NCBI RefSeq assembly: GCF_001975825.1
Contig: NZ_MTKN01000033.1
Coordinates: 23,127-87,126, forward strand
Origin: [Flexibacter] sp. ATCC 35208
Lineage (GTDB): Bacteria > Bacteroidota > Bacteroidia > Chitinophagales > Chitinophagaceae
Direction: 5' to 3'
Length of the DNA stretch: 64,000 bases
The translations under genes were made by a program, and so were the position numbers. Numbering within the stretch: the first letter of the stretch is position 1; each line of letters starts with the position of its first letter. Below the pieces are notes generated by a model. That model had not been told where the DNA came from, searched no databases, and saw only the letters and a list, made by a program, of their open reading frames with translations. Shown piece by piece: positions 18,827 to 28,320 of this stretch.

Positions 18827-19738
18827 ATGAGTTTGCAAGAACAAACACCACTGGTGTCCATTATTGCCCTTAATTTCAACCAGACAACTGTTACCTGCGA
18901 ATTTCTGGAGTCTACAAAAAAGCTAACCTACCGCAATTTTGAGACGATCATCGTAGATAATGGGTCCAGTGTTGATCCTACTGCACAAATTGAAGCAGGC
19001 AACTATCCGAATCTCCGCCTCATTCTAAGCCCTGTAAACCTGGGTTTCACCGGTGGCAACAACCTCGGTATTGAGCAGGCGAAAGGTGATTTTTTATTCA
19101 TTGTAAATAATGATACAGAAGTCACTCCCGATCTGCTGGAGCACCTGTTGCAGCCATTTTATGTAGACGGAACCATTGGCGTGGTATGTCCTAAAATTCG
19201 TTTTTACTCTCACCCCAATGTGATCCAATACGCCGGCTTTAACAAGATGAACCTCCTAACAGGTCGTACATGGGCTGTAGGCAGCAAGGAGGAAGATAAA
19301 GGTCAGCACGATGTATCAGGCCCTACCTGGTGTGCACATGGCGCTGCCATGATGGTAAAGCGTGAAGTGATTGACAATGTAGGCCGCTTTGCTGACAAAT
19401 TCTTTATCTACTATGAAGAAAGTGACTGGTCTGCCAGAATTCTGCGCGCCGGGTACAAGATCTATTATAATGCTAACGGGCTGATCTTTCATAAGGAGTC
19501 CATCACCATGGGTAAGGAAAGCGCGATTAAAGCGTATTACCATACACGTAACCGCATTCTCTACATGCGCAGGAATACGAACAAGATGCAGCTGGCAGCG
19601 TTCCTCTGTTTCTTTAGTTTCCTTACGTTCCCCAAGGCAGTGGTCACTTACACAATGAAAGGACAGTTTAAGCATTTACGGTCATTTGTAAAAGGCACGT
19701 TCTGGAACCTCACTACATCAAGTTATTCACCTGTATAA
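18827..19738 (+). CDS. GT2 glycosyltransferase (rhamnosyltransferase-like)
   Basis: The 303-residue cytoplasmic GT-A enzyme has the standard N-terminal motif LVSIIALNFNQ, then ETIIVDNGSS and a DxD-like FIVNNDTEV. WCAHGAAMMVKREV and DKFFIYYEESDW follow, the latter giving the acidic catalytic site. This is the pattern of WbbL/rhamnosyltransferase-like members of GT2 that add sugars to lipid-linked O-antigen or capsule units. It lies 24 bp after the sugar transferase and 12 bp before the epimerase, within one operon. The sugar transferred is unknown. Confidence 0.9.
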   Translation: MSLQEQTPLVSIIALNFNQTTVTCEFLESTKKLTYRNFETIIVDNGSSVDPTAQIEAGNYPNLRLILSPVNLGFTGGNNLGIEQAKGDFLFIVNNDTEVTPDLLEHLLQPFYVDGTIGVVCPKIRFYSHPNVIQYAGFNKMNLLTGRTWAVGSKEEDKGQHDVSGPTWCAHGAAMMVKREVIDNVGRFADKFFIYYEESDWSARILRAGYKIYYNANGLIFHKESITMGKESAIKAYYHTRNRILYMRRNTNKMQLAAFLCFFSFLTFPKAVVTYTMKGQFKHLRSFVKGTFWNLTTSSYSPV

Positions 19739-19750
19739 AAAAACTCAATT

Positions 19751-20779
19751 ATGTCTAAAATAACATCACTTGTTACCGGCGGTGCCGGCTTTATCGGTTC
19801 ACATGTCGTAAAACATTGCCTGGCAATGGGACATGAAGTAGTTGTACTGGATGACCTCAGCGGAGGCTTCGAAGATCATATCCCTGCAGGTGCAATATTC
19901 GTTCAGGGTTCTGTTTCCGACGATCAGCTGGTGACCAGTCTGTTTGAAGAATACCGTTTTCAATATGTATACCACCTGGCGGCATATGCAGCTGAAGGGC
20001 TGAGCCACTTTATCCGCCGTTTCAATTATAACAATAACCTCATTGGTAGCATTAACCTGATCAATGAGTCTATCAAGCATAAAGTAAAATGTTTCGTATT
20101 TACCTCTTCCATCGCTGTATATGGTGCAGGTCAGCTGCCTATGCGTGAGGAAATGGTGCCAATGCCGGAAGATCCATATGGCGTATCTAAGTTCGCAGTA
20201 GAACTGGATCTGAAAGCAGCCCACGAAATGTTTGGTCTGAACTACGTGGTATTCCGTCCGCACAATGTATATGGTGAAAACCAGAACATTGGCGATAAAT
20301 ACCGTAACGTAATCGGCATCTTCATGAACCAGATCATGCAGGGCCAGCAACTCACCATCTTCGGTGATGGTGAACAGACCAGGGCTTTCAGCTTTATTGA
20401 CGATGTGGCTATTCCGATTGCGAACAGCGTAAACATTCCTGCTGCTTACAATCAGGTTTTCAATATTGGTGCAGACAAACCTTATACGGTGAATGAACTG
20501 GCGAAGGTAGTAGGCGCCTGTTTCGGTGTAACCCCGGATATCAAATACCTGGCAGCACGTAACGAGGTTATGCACGCTTACTCTGACCACACCAAAGCAC
20601 ACAGCGTATTTGGCGAAGGCAGTGGTGTTTCCTTACAGGAAGGCATTGAAAGAATGGCAGCATGGGCCAAAGAAGTAGGTGCGCGTAAGAGCAAGGAATT
20701 CGAAAACATTGAGATTTACGAAAAACTGCCACAGGGCTGGGAAAGGAAACAACCCCAGGCCGAAGGCGTTCCGGCATAA
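19751..20779 (+). CDS. NAD-dependent nucleotide-sugar epimerase/dehydratase (GalE-like, extended SDR)
   Basis: The 342-residue extended short-chain dehydrogenase has the glycine-rich NAD site VTGGAGFIGSHV at the N-terminus, FTSSIAVYGAG with the catalytic Ser region, and the active-site pair in PYGVSKF (Tyr-x-x-x-Lys). The length and the later FRPHNVYGENQN and FNIGADKPYTVNELA segments fit UDP-glucose 4-epimerase-like enzymes. It probably prepares a sugar nucleotide for the neighbouring glycosyltransferases. The stop codon overlaps the start of the next gene (TAATG), indicating coupling. Exact substrate specificity, such as UDP-Glc, UDP-GlcNAc or uronate, cannot be read from the sequence. Confidence 0.88.
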   Translation: MSKITSLVTGGAGFIGSHVVKHCLAMGHEVVVLDDLSGGFEDHIPAGAIFVQGSVSDDQLVTSLFEEYRFQYVYHLAAYAAEGLSHFIRRFNYNNNLIGSINLINESIKHKVKCFVFTSSIAVYGAGQLPMREEMVPMPEDPYGVSKFAVELDLKAAHEMFGLNYVVFRPHNVYGENQNIGDKYRNVIGIFMNQIMQGQQLTIFGDGEQTRAFSFIDDVAIPIANSVNIPAAYNQVFNIGADKPYTVNELAKVVGACFGVTPDIKYLAARNEVMHAYSDHTKAHSVFGEGSGVSLQEGIERMAAWAKEVGARKSKEFENIEIYEKLPQGWERKQPQAEGVPA

Positions 20780-21912
20780 TGAACAACACACCTAAAATAA
20801 AGGTATTGCAGGCCATCCGCCAGGGACTGATAGGTGGTGGGGAATCCCACGTACTCAGCCTGGTGGATGCCATGGACAAAGAACGCTTTGAGCCGGTGGT
20901 GCTGTCTTTTACAGACGGACCTATGATCACGCGTTTGCAGGAAATGGGTATACGCCATTATGTAATTCCTTCCCTGAAAGCATTTGACCCTTCCTGCTGG
21001 AAACGGGTCAAAACGCTTATACAGGAAGAACAGATTGACATCGTTCATGCACACGGTTCACGTGCTGCCAGCAATCTGTATATTCCCACCCGCATGAGTG
21101 GCCGACCTTTATTGTATACGATCCATGGCTGGTCATTTCACGATGATCAGCCTTTTCTGCAAAAGCAGATGAGGGTATGGTCAGAAAGGTTGCTGACCAG
21201 TGGAGCAAAGGCGAACATCTCTGTCTCTGCGTCTAACAGGGATACAGGTGTGAAGCATTTTTCAGGCTTCAGGTCTACGGTGATCAATAATGGGATCGAT
21301 CTGACCAGATTCAATCCTTCCGCATCACAAAACAACATTCGCCAGGAATTAGGTATTCCAGCCCAAAATACGGTGATTGGGTACATTGCACGCATTACAA
21401 TTCAAAAAGATCCTTTAACACTTGTTTACGCCTTTAAAAAGGTATTGGAGCAACATCGCGACATTACCCTGCTGGTGGTAGGGGAAGGGGATATGAAAGA
21501 AGAAATGGTTTCACTGGCAGCCGCACAAGGCATTGCCAGCCATATTGTATATCAGCCATTCCGCGGCGACGTGCCGGCATTGTTACAGGCAATTGATATT
21601 TATTGTTTACCCTCCCTCTGGGAAGGGCTGCCAATCGGGCTGCTGGAAGCCATGGCCATGCGTAAGGCCGTGATCGTGACAGCAGTAGATGGCTCCAAAG
21701 AAATTGTAGCCGACAGGCAAAACGGGCTGGTTGTTCCCGTCCGTGATCCTGCGGCGCTGGCTACGGCCATCAGCACCTTACATACAGATGTACCCTTACG
21801 TACATCTGTACAGCACGCAGCAGCTGTTACTGTGAATCAGCATTATTGTGCAAAAGGCATGACCCGTCAGGTAGAAGACCTGTACAGGGATGTGCTTGAT
21901 CATCAAAATTAA
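20779..21912 (+). CDS. GT4 glycosyltransferase
   Basis: The 377-residue GT-B enzyme has an N-terminal acceptor domain beginning KVLQAIRQGLIGGGESHVL, the motif IDIVHAHGSRAA, and a C-terminal donor domain with GYIARITIQKDP and LPSLWEGLPIGLLEAMA. The Glu-x7-Glu of that last motif is the classical GT4 sugar-nucleotide site. The ATG overlaps the stop of the epimerase gene. The enzyme probably adds a sugar to the lipid-linked repeat unit. A methyltransferase gene follows after 13 bp. Confidence 0.92.
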   Translation: MNNTPKIKVLQAIRQGLIGGGESHVLSLVDAMDKERFEPVVLSFTDGPMITRLQEMGIRHYVIPSLKAFDPSCWKRVKTLIQEEQIDIVHAHGSRAASNLYIPTRMSGRPLLYTIHGWSFHDDQPFLQKQMRVWSERLLTSGAKANISVSASNRDTGVKHFSGFRSTVINNGIDLTRFNPSASQNNIRQELGIPAQNTVIGYIARITIQKDPLTLVYAFKKVLEQHRDITLLVVGEGDMKEEMVSLAAAQGIASHIVYQPFRGDVPALLQAIDIYCLPSLWEGLPIGLLEAMAMRKAVIVTAVDGSKEIVADRQNGLVVPVRDPAALATAISTLHTDVPLRTSVQHAAAVTVNQHYCAKGMTRQVEDLYRDVLDHQN

Positions 21913-21925
21913 CCGGATACGAATC

Positions 21926-22693
21926 ATGACTACTACTATTACATATGAATATGATAGAATCGCTGACAGGAAGCGGCTTGACTTTATCAGTGACTCATTG
22001 AAAGGGAAGGTAAAGGCGGATGCCAGGGTGCTGGATGTAGGCTGTGGCAACGGTGTGATCAGCCGTCACCTGGGTAAACTGGGTTTCAATGTACTGGGGA
22101 TTGATGTGAGCGAGCAAACTATTGCCCGTGCACGTGCTCTGAATACATTGCCCAATGTGTGGTTTGATGTAATCAGTGCAGAGAAGCTCGTGGCACAGGG
22201 CGATACATTTGATGCGATCATCTGTAGCGAGGTACTGGAACACCTGCAGGATCCTTCTTCTTTATTGAAAGTTTTGTACCAGTCGTTGAAACAGGACGGT
22301 GTGCTCATCGTGACTGTGCCAAATGGCAGCGGCCCCCGCGAATTGTTTGTGACCCGCCCCGTATTAGCAATGCGTGAAAAAAACAGCTGGCCATGGAGAA
22401 TGGTGGTCGGTGTCAAGAAAGCGCTGGGCTACACAGGAACTACTGTGCAGTCGGCAGCGGATAATCTGGATCATGTGCAATTTTTCAACAAAACGGATCT
22501 GGAAAATTTGTCTACACAAAACCACTTCCGCATCGTACGTTTTGGCAAAGCGAATTTTATTGAGGATGTATTCCCGTTCTCTTTTGTAGCTAAAAAAGTA
22601 CGTGCATTACAGTGGCTGGATTGTAAGATCGCCGATGCATTGCCCTACCGCTTTACAGGTGGGTTCTTTTCTGTTTGGGAAAAAGCAAATTAA
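21926..22693 (+). CDS. Class I SAM-dependent methyltransferase
   Basis: From the ATG at 21926 the product is 255 residues. An ATG at 21890 would overlap the upstream gene and add 12 poorly conserved residues. The SAM site is VLDVGCGNGVISRHL, followed by the acidic loop GIDVSEQTI and the post-II motif AIICSEVLEHLQDP. This layout matches UbiG/Methyltransf_11-type enzymes. Within a polysaccharide operon it may methylate a sugar of the repeat unit. It could also act on a lipid or small molecule. The downstream GT2 gene starts at 22695, 1 bp after its stop codon. Confidence 0.87.
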   Translation: MTTTITYEYDRIADRKRLDFISDSLKGKVKADARVLDVGCGNGVISRHLGKLGFNVLGIDVSEQTIARARALNTLPNVWFDVISAEKLVAQGDTFDAIICSEVLEHLQDPSSLLKVLYQSLKQDGVLIVTVPNGSGPRELFVTRPVLAMREKNSWPWRMVVGVKKALGYTGTTVQSAADNLDHVQFFNKTDLENLSTQNHFRIVRFGKANFIEDVFPFSFVAKKVRALQWLDCKIADALPYRFTGGFFSVWEKAN

Positions 22694-22694
22694 T

Positions 22695-23903
22695 ATGTGG
22701 ACCATCCTTTTTTACTGCTTTGCAGCGATACAGCTTTTGCTGGCAGCGTACCTGCTACAGCCAACTATTCTTTTGCTTGTTTATGGCATAAAGAAATTTT
22801 TTGGCTCCCTCTTTGCAAGCAGGAAGGTGAATACTGAAGCACCGGCACAAGATTATTCTTTTGCAGTCATCATCACGGCCCATAAGAATCTACAACTGGT
22901 TCCACCCCTTGTAGATTCTGTACTCAGGCAAACCTACCGCCACTTCAAAGTATATGTTGTAGCGGATGGCTGTGAACATGCGAACATTGGATACAACGAC
23001 GATCCACAGGTAAAAGTGTTACTGCCGGAAGTACCCTTAAATGCAAAAATCCGTTCCATCGACTATGCGATCAATCATTTTGATGCTACACACGATGTAA
23101 TGATCATACTGGATGCAGACAACCTGTTGCATCCTGATTACCTCGACGTATTGAACAGGTATTTCAATAAAGGTTACCGTGCGGTACAAACCAATATGCT
23201 GGCGAAGAACAACGATAGCGTATATGCACAACTGGATGCTGCAGGTAACTATTTCAGCAACTTCATTGACAGGCGTATGCGCATGGAAATGGGATTGTCT
23301 GCCAATATATGGGGACTGGGTATTGCTATCGAAACAGCCCTGTACAAGCAGGTAATCTATCGCAACTTCCTGGGTGGATTTGATAAGAAGATCCAGGCCG
23401 ATATTGTGAAACTGATTCCACAGCTGGCCTATGCAGAAGAAGCGAAGGTATACGATGAGAAGATTGATAGCGGCGATGCACTGGAAACACAGCGTACCAG
23501 GTGGATCAATGCCTACTTTAAATATTTAAAATACGGTTGGGATGTGTTGCTGACGGGATTGAAACGTGGCAGTTTTAACCTCGTATTCTTTGGTTTTAAT
23601 TTACTGCGTCCGCCATTGTTTCTGCAGGTGGTGGGAGCGGCCTTTTTTGCAGTAGTGAACTATTGGATCTCACCGGTGTGGATGCTGGGCTGGCTAGTGG
23701 CGATGGTGCTGTTCCCTTTGTCTTTCCTGATCATCGTAGCGGTGATGAGTACAGACAGGAAAACCGTAGCCGCGCTGTTTTACCTGCCAGTATTTTTTAT
23801 CAGACAGGTGAAAGCATTCCTGCACATTGGCAGAGCAAATAAAGCCTTTTTACAAACTCAAAATAATAAGGTTATCTATATTCAGGATCTACTGAATCAA
23901 TAG
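22695..23903 (+). CDS. Membrane-anchored GT2 glycosyltransferase, end of the operon
   Basis: The start at 22695 gives an N-terminal membrane helix (MWTILFYCFAAIQLLLAAYL), whereas the longer frame from 22602 lies inside the methyltransferase gene. The 402-residue protein then has the GT-A motifs FAVIITAHKN, VYVVADGCE and VMIILDADNLL, with ETQRTRWINA resembling the QxxRW motif of processive synthases. Two or three hydrophobic helices lie near the C-terminus. It probably extends or polymerises a glycan at the membrane. It is followed after 61 bp by a strong terminator. Confidence 0.88.
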   Translation: MWTILFYCFAAIQLLLAAYLLQPTILLLVYGIKKFFGSLFASRKVNTEAPAQDYSFAVIITAHKNLQLVPPLVDSVLRQTYRHFKVYVVADGCEHANIGYNDDPQVKVLLPEVPLNAKIRSIDYAINHFDATHDVMIILDADNLLHPDYLDVLNRYFNKGYRAVQTNMLAKNNDSVYAQLDAAGNYFSNFIDRRMRMEMGLSANIWGLGIAIETALYKQVIYRNFLGGFDKKIQADIVKLIPQLAYAEEAKVYDEKIDSGDALETQRTRWINAYFKYLKYGWDVLLTGLKRGSFNLVFFGFNLLRPPLFLQVVGAAFFAVVNYWISPVWMLGWLVAMVLFPLSFLIIVAVMSTDRKTVAALFYLPVFFIRQVKAFLHIGRANKAFLQTQNNKVIYIQDLLNQ

Positions 23904-23964
23904 CTTTCCTCTCATACTTGAGGAAAACCCCGCAAAGCGGCGGGGGAATATGCGAAAAATCCGC

Positions 23965-23997
23965 AAAAAGGGTGTATCGTCATGATATGCCCTTTTT
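23965..23997 (+). terminator. Intrinsic terminator of the plus-strand polysaccharide operon
   Basis: A 14-bp stem (23965-23978 with 23984-23997, two G-U pairs, 5-nt loop) ends in a run of five Ts, as in a Rho-independent terminator. Two weaker hairpins precede it at 23905-23926 and 23928-23945. It separates the glycan operon from the GNAT-nitrilase gene. Confidence 0.75.
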
Positions 23998-24027
23998 ACT
24001 TTAAATTGCCTGTAAAACGAAGAGACC

Positions 24028-25545
24028 ATGTCAGAAACTGTAGAAATCAGGCAATTGACCGCAGAGGATTATATCGATTTGAAGGAGTCTATGTTGAGGG
24101 CCTACCCAGATATGGCAGGCAGTTACTGGCGGGAACCCACGCTCCGCAGGCTCATTGAGATATTTCCGGAGGGGCAGATTGCCATCACTGTGAATGAGAA
24201 GATAGTGGGCTGTGCCTTATCCATTATCGTGGATTATGGCAAATTTGGGGATGAGCACACCTATGAGCAGATCACAGGGTATTATACTTTCAGTACCCAC
24301 ACTCCCAAAGGGGATATCTTATATGGTATCGAAGTGTTTGTACATCCTGATTACAGGGGCAAGCGACTGGCCAGACGTTTGTATGACGCCCGCAAGAACC
24401 TTTGTGAGCGGCTGAACCTGAGAGGTATAGTAGCCGGTGGCCGTATTCCGAATTATGAGAAATATGCGGATCAGCTCACTCCCCGTGAGTATATCGAGAA
24501 AGTTAAGGATAAAGAAATATATGATCCTACCCTGACCTTTCAATTCTCCAACGACTTTTTAGTAAAGAAAATATTAAAGAATTACCTGCCGAATGATGAA
24601 GCCAGCAGAGGATTCGCTACGCTATTACAATGGTATAATATCTACTATGAAAAGGATAATGATACCGTTCGTTATAATAAATCTACTGTGCGTATCGGGT
24701 TGGTGCAATGGCAGATGAGGGACTATGGCAGCCTGGATGGTTTCCTGCAACAGGTAGAATATTTCATTGATGCCGTGAGCGATTATGGGTCTGACTTTGT
24801 GGTTTTCCCTGAATTGTTCAACGCCCCATTGATGGCAGAATTTAGCCAGATGGATTCTGCACAGGCCATCAGGGGTGTGGCGAAATACACAGAGGAGATC
24901 AGGAACTGGTTTGTAGGTAAGGCAGTGGCATACAATGTAAATATTATTACAGGTAGTATGCCGATCCTGATTGAGGATGCACTGTATAATATTTCTTACC
25001 TCTGTCGCAGGGATGGTACCTTTGATCATTATATCAAAATTCATCCTACACCGAGCGAGGTGTATGCATGGGGAATCAAAGGGGGGAATGAACTGAAAAC
25101 TTTTGATACAGATTGTGGAAAAATTGGGATACAGATCTGTTACGATGTAGAATTCCCTGAACCATCCCGTATACTGGCAGAAGAGGGGATGCAGATCCTG
25201 TTCGTACCTTTTCTCACAGATACTCAGCATGCTTTCAACAGGGTACGATTCTGTGCACAGGCACGTGCCATCGAGAATGAATGTTATGTAGCCATAGCGG
25301 GTTGTGTAGGTAATCTGCCCAAGGTGAATAACATGGATCTGCAATATGCACAGAGTGCAGTATTAACCCCTTCTGACTTTGCATTTCCTGTAACAGGGGT
25401 TAAAGCAGATGCGACCACTAATACAGAAATGGTGGTGATTGCAGATGTCGACCTGGTATTATTAAAGGAATTGCATGCCTTTGGAAGCGTGCAGACCAAA
25501 AAGGATATACGAAAAGATCTTTACGAAGTAAAATGGAAAAAATAA
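24028..25545 (+). CDS. Fused GNAT acetyltransferase and carbon-nitrogen hydrolase
   Basis: The 505-residue protein joins two enzyme domains. Residues 1-210 form a GNAT fold, with the acetyl-CoA loop in VHPDYRGKRLARRLY. Residues about 220-500 form a nitrilase-superfamily hydrolase with the catalytic triad Glu (VVFPELFNAP, near 261), Lys (YIKIHPTP, near 336) and Cys (IGIQICYDVEFPE, near 370). Fusions of this type are known in annotation but their substrates are not. The hydrolase would cleave an amide or nitrile and the acetyltransferase could act on an amine product or a related substrate. The TAA stop overlaps the ATG of the next gene, so the thiamine-binding-like protein is probably co-translated. 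Confidence 0.9.
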   Translation: MSETVEIRQLTAEDYIDLKESMLRAYPDMAGSYWREPTLRRLIEIFPEGQIAITVNEKIVGCALSIIVDYGKFGDEHTYEQITGYYTFSTHTPKGDILYGIEVFVHPDYRGKRLARRLYDARKNLCERLNLRGIVAGGRIPNYEKYADQLTPREYIEKVKDKEIYDPTLTFQFSNDFLVKKILKNYLPNDEASRGFATLLQWYNIYYEKDNDTVRYNKSTVRIGLVQWQMRDYGSLDGFLQQVEYFIDAVSDYGSDFVVFPELFNAPLMAEFSQMDSAQAIRGVAKYTEEIRNWFVGKAVAYNVNIITGSMPILIEDALYNISYLCRRDGTFDHYIKIHPTPSEVYAWGIKGGNELKTFDTDCGKIGIQICYDVEFPEPSRILAEEGMQILFVPFLTDTQHAFNRVRFCAQARAIENECYVAIAGCVGNLPKVNNMDLQYAQSAVLTPSDFAFPVTGVKADATTNTEMVVIADVDLVLLKELHAFGSVQTKKDIRKDLYEVKWKK

Positions 25546-25838
25546 TGGAACACACGATTAACGTAGCTTTACAGATCCTGCCTACAGTACCGTCAGACAA
25601 GGTTTATGCAACAGTAGATGAGGCCATTGCTGTCATTCACAACTCTGGCCTCAAGTACCGGGTATGTCCGTTTGAAACTGTGATAGAAGGGAAGTATGAT
25701 GAAGTAATGGCGGTGGTACGTCAGGCACAGGAAGTATGCTTCACTGCCGGTGCATCACAGCTATTGTGCTACATCAAAATGCAGATCAAAAAAGACGCAG
25801 ATGTATACATCGACGACAAGATGGAAAAATATGATTAA
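25545..25838 (+). CDS. MTH1187/YkoF-family thiamine-binding-like protein
   Basis: The 97-residue protein, starting at the ATG that overlaps the preceding TAA, matches the small ferredoxin-like MTH1187 (UPF0045) family: VALQILPTVPS at the start, then HNSGLKYRVCPFETVIEGKYDEV. Members bind thiamine or related pyrimidines in some structures. An ATG at 25533 would add four residues. It is coupled to the GNAT-nitrilase fusion. The stop codon shares bases with the stop of the convergent transporter gene. The ligand and the reason for pairing with the fusion enzyme are unknown. Confidence 0.8.
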   Translation: MEHTINVALQILPTVPSDKVYATVDEAIAVIHNSGLKYRVCPFETVIEGKYDEVMAVVRQAQEVCFTAGASQLLCYIKMQIKKDADVYIDDKMEKYD

Positions 25839-27031
25839 CCAAACACGAGGTAAGCAATACCCAGTGTAAAGAAGATATTGAACACCTGTGCAATGATGAA
25901 AGCCATAGCCGGGCGTCCTCTTTCCATACTGAAAATGTCAGTGAACTTTGTTTCCAGCCCTATGCAGGTGAAGGCTAAGGCAAACCAGTAAGTTTGTAAT
26001 TCCTTGATGCTACCCTTGATGGTTGTCACCAGCATAGGGCTGAGGGCAAAGGAGAAAAGGAGGGAAGCGAGGATAAAACCTAACACGAATTTAGGGAAGC
26101 GCTCCCAGATGGTTCTCAATGTTGGCTTTTCGTAGTTCGCATCTTTTTTGGAATAAGACCAGTATAAAGAGATAAAAAACGCTGCTAATCCTAATAATAC
26201 ATTCTGCGAGAACTTTACCAGGGTGGCATATTTCAGGGCTTCTTCACCCAGCATGGTACCCGCAGCTACAACTGCACCGGAAGTATCGATGGTACCTCCC
26301 AGCCACGCACCCGCTACAGCTGGAGACATGCCTGCCCACTTGGCGATGTAAGGCATAAAAAGCATCATCGGAATGGCGACAATCAATACCAGTGAAATGA
26401 CATGGGATAGTTTCTTGTTATCTCCCTCAATCGCTCCAGCAGTGGCAATGGCTGCAGATACCCCACAGATAGACACTGCACTGGATATCATCATCCTGAA
26501 TTCATCATCCAGCCCTAATTTCTTACATACCCAAAAGCTGAAATACCAGACAGTAAATACGACGGCTACGGATTGAATAATACCCAAAGCGCCGGCTTTG
26601 ACGATATCCTGGAACAGGACGGTACAACCTAATAATACCAATCCTATTTTGATATAAAGTTCCGTTTGAATAGCAGGTTTTAACCAGCCAGGTACACCGA
26701 TCGTATTGCTGATGATTAACCCGAGAATAAGGCTGAAGAGTACCACTTCTATGCCGTAAGACTTCATGAATGCGGTGTTCGCCACGATCTGTGCCACAAG
26801 CGTAATTAATACAATCACTAATAATGCGGGAAGTAATTTTATAAAGTCCGCCGTACTGCGGATAAGTACTTTCGCTATGAACAGGCTGGCGGCTACCCAT
26901 ATAAAACCCGATGCGGTTTTGGTCAGGATCACGGTTCCGAAAAAAGGCTTGAGACCAAAGGTAATAACGGCAATTGAGAGGAACGCTATGATGACAGCGA
27001 TCCAGTCTTCGTGGATTTTCTTAGTAAGCAT
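25835..27031 (-). CDS. YeiH-type putative sulfate exporter family membrane protein
   Basis: The 398-residue protein has about ten membrane helices and the family segments LILGLIISNTIG, IGLVLLGCTVLF, SSAVSICGVSAAIATAGAI, and AWLGGTIDTSGAVVAAG, typical of the YeiH/UPF0324 family (PF03601), which is annotated as a putative sulfate exporter. Experimental substrate evidence is thin across the family. The gene converges on the thiamine-binding-like gene with a 4-bp overlap of stops and no terminator between them. Its upstream gap to the next minus-strand gene is 50 bp, so the two may share a transcript. Confidence 0.88.
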   Translation of the reverse strand: MLTKKIHEDWIAVIIAFLSIAVITFGLKPFFGTVILTKTASGFIWVAASLFIAKVLIRSTADFIKLLPALLVIVLITLVAQIVANTAFMKSYGIEVVLFSLILGLIISNTIGVPGWLKPAIQTELYIKIGLVLLGCTVLFQDIVKAGALGIIQSVAVVFTVWYFSFWVCKKLGLDDEFRMMISSAVSICGVSAAIATAGAIEGDNKKLSHVISLVLIVAIPMMLFMPYIAKWAGMSPAVAGAWLGGTIDTSGAVVAAGTMLGEEALKYATLVKFSQNVLLGLAAFFISLYWSYSKKDANYEKPTLRTIWERFPKFVLGFILASLLFSFALSPMLVTTIKGSIKELQTYWFALAFTCIGLETKFTDIFSMERGRPAMAFIIAQVFNIFFTLGIAYLVFG

Positions 27032-27081
27032 GCATAAGGTTTTTTCGTTCGTGGTGGTGCCGGTAAGATAGTAAATAAGGT

Positions 27082-28320
27082 TTATTTATGCCAGAAGAAA
27101 ATGTAGCCGATAATAATGGCGCCTATGAGGCCAACTACATCTGCAATCAGTCCACAGGTAAGGGCGTATCTGGTCTTTTTGATATTTACGGATCCGAAGT
27201 ATACGGCTAATATATAAAAGGTAGTTTCTGTAGAACCCTGAATTACACTGGCCAGTTTGCCCTGGAAGGAATCTACACCATAGTGTACAATCGTATCAAC
27301 CATCAGGCCCCGCGCTGCGCCACCACTGAAAGTCTTCATGATGCCGACAGGCAGTACAGGTACGAAATCAGTATTCAGACCCATCCAGGCAACTACAGCT
27401 CCAATGCCATTTGTTACATAATCCAGGCACCCGGTAGCGCGGAAGGCGCTGATACCTACCAGCATGGCCACGAGGTAAGGAATGATCATTACGGAAGTCT
27501 GAAAACCTTCTTTCGCCCCTTCAATAAATACATCGTAGACATTTACTTTTTTGATCAATCCCAGGGTCAGGAAGGATACAATGATCGAAAAGATCACCAG
27601 TCCGCCAATTAAGCTTGTATAAGTCGCTATTTGCTCGGCGGGCAGGTTATGCATGGCATAATATAAGATAGCCAGTAAGCCGCCGAAGATGCCCAGAAAT
27701 ATCAATACGGGCAATTTGAAGAGATTGAGACGCTGGTAGATGGCTACGGCAATCATACCCGATATGAAGGAGATGAGTGTACCAATCAGGGTAGGAATGA
27801 AGATATCCGCAGGGTTGGCAGCATGTTGTGCCAGCCGGATAGCGATCACTGATGTAGGAATAAGCGTGATCCCAGCGGTGTTGAGCACCAGGAACATGAT
27901 CTGGGCATCGCTGGCAGTATCTTCTTCTTTATTGATCTCCTGTAGCTGCTTCATGGCTTTCAGGCCAAGGGGAGTAGCGGCATTGTCCAGTCCCAGTGCG
28001 TTGGCACTAAAGTTCATGAGCATGGATCCCATGGCAGGATTGCCCTTTGGAATAGATGGAAACAGTTTCGAGAAGAAGGGTGTTACGGCTTTGGCAAACA
28101 CTTCAATCATGCCAGCTTTTTCACCCACTTTCATCATTCCCAGCCAGAAGGTCATGATTCCGGCCAGACCCAGTGAGATTTCGGCCCCGGTTTTGGCACT
28201 GTCGAACATGCTTGTCATAACGGTAGAGAACACAGCGGTATCTCCCAAAACGATCAGTTTAAAGAGTGCCACCACAAAAGAAACCAGGAAAAAAGCCAGC
28301 CAGACGTAGTTTAAAGCCAT
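27082..28320 (-). CDS. Fused SpmA/SpmB-like nucleoside-recognition membrane protein
   Basis: The 412-residue protein contains two nucleoside-recognition (Gate) domains. The first half has SLGLAGIMTFWLGMMKVGEKAG and MNFSANALGLDNAATPLGLKAM, which is the SpmA pattern. The second half has EGFQTSVMIIPYLVAMLVGISAF and VDSFQGKLASVIQGSTETTFY, the SpmB pattern. In Bacillus these are separate spore maturation proteins. In Bacteroidota the single-chain form occurs without sporulation, and its role is unknown. It may be an ion or nucleoside-related transporter. It is divergent from ychF with 150 bp between them. Confidence 0.88.
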   Translation of the reverse strand: MALNYVWLAFFLVSFVVALFKLIVLGDTAVFSTVMTSMFDSAKTGAEISLGLAGIMTFWLGMMKVGEKAGMIEVFAKAVTPFFSKLFPSIPKGNPAMGSMLMNFSANALGLDNAATPLGLKAMKQLQEINKEEDTASDAQIMFLVLNTAGITLIPTSVIAIRLAQHAANPADIFIPTLIGTLISFISGMIAVAIYQRLNLFKLPVLIFLGIFGGLLAILYYAMHNLPAEQIATYTSLIGGLVIFSIIVSFLTLGLIKKVNVYDVFIEGAKEGFQTSVMIIPYLVAMLVGISAFRATGCLDYVTNGIGAVVAWMGLNTDFVPVLPVGIMKTFSGGAARGLMVDTIVHYGVDSFQGKLASVIQGSTETTFYILAVYFGSVNIKKTRYALTCGLIADVVGLIGAIIIGYIFFWHK

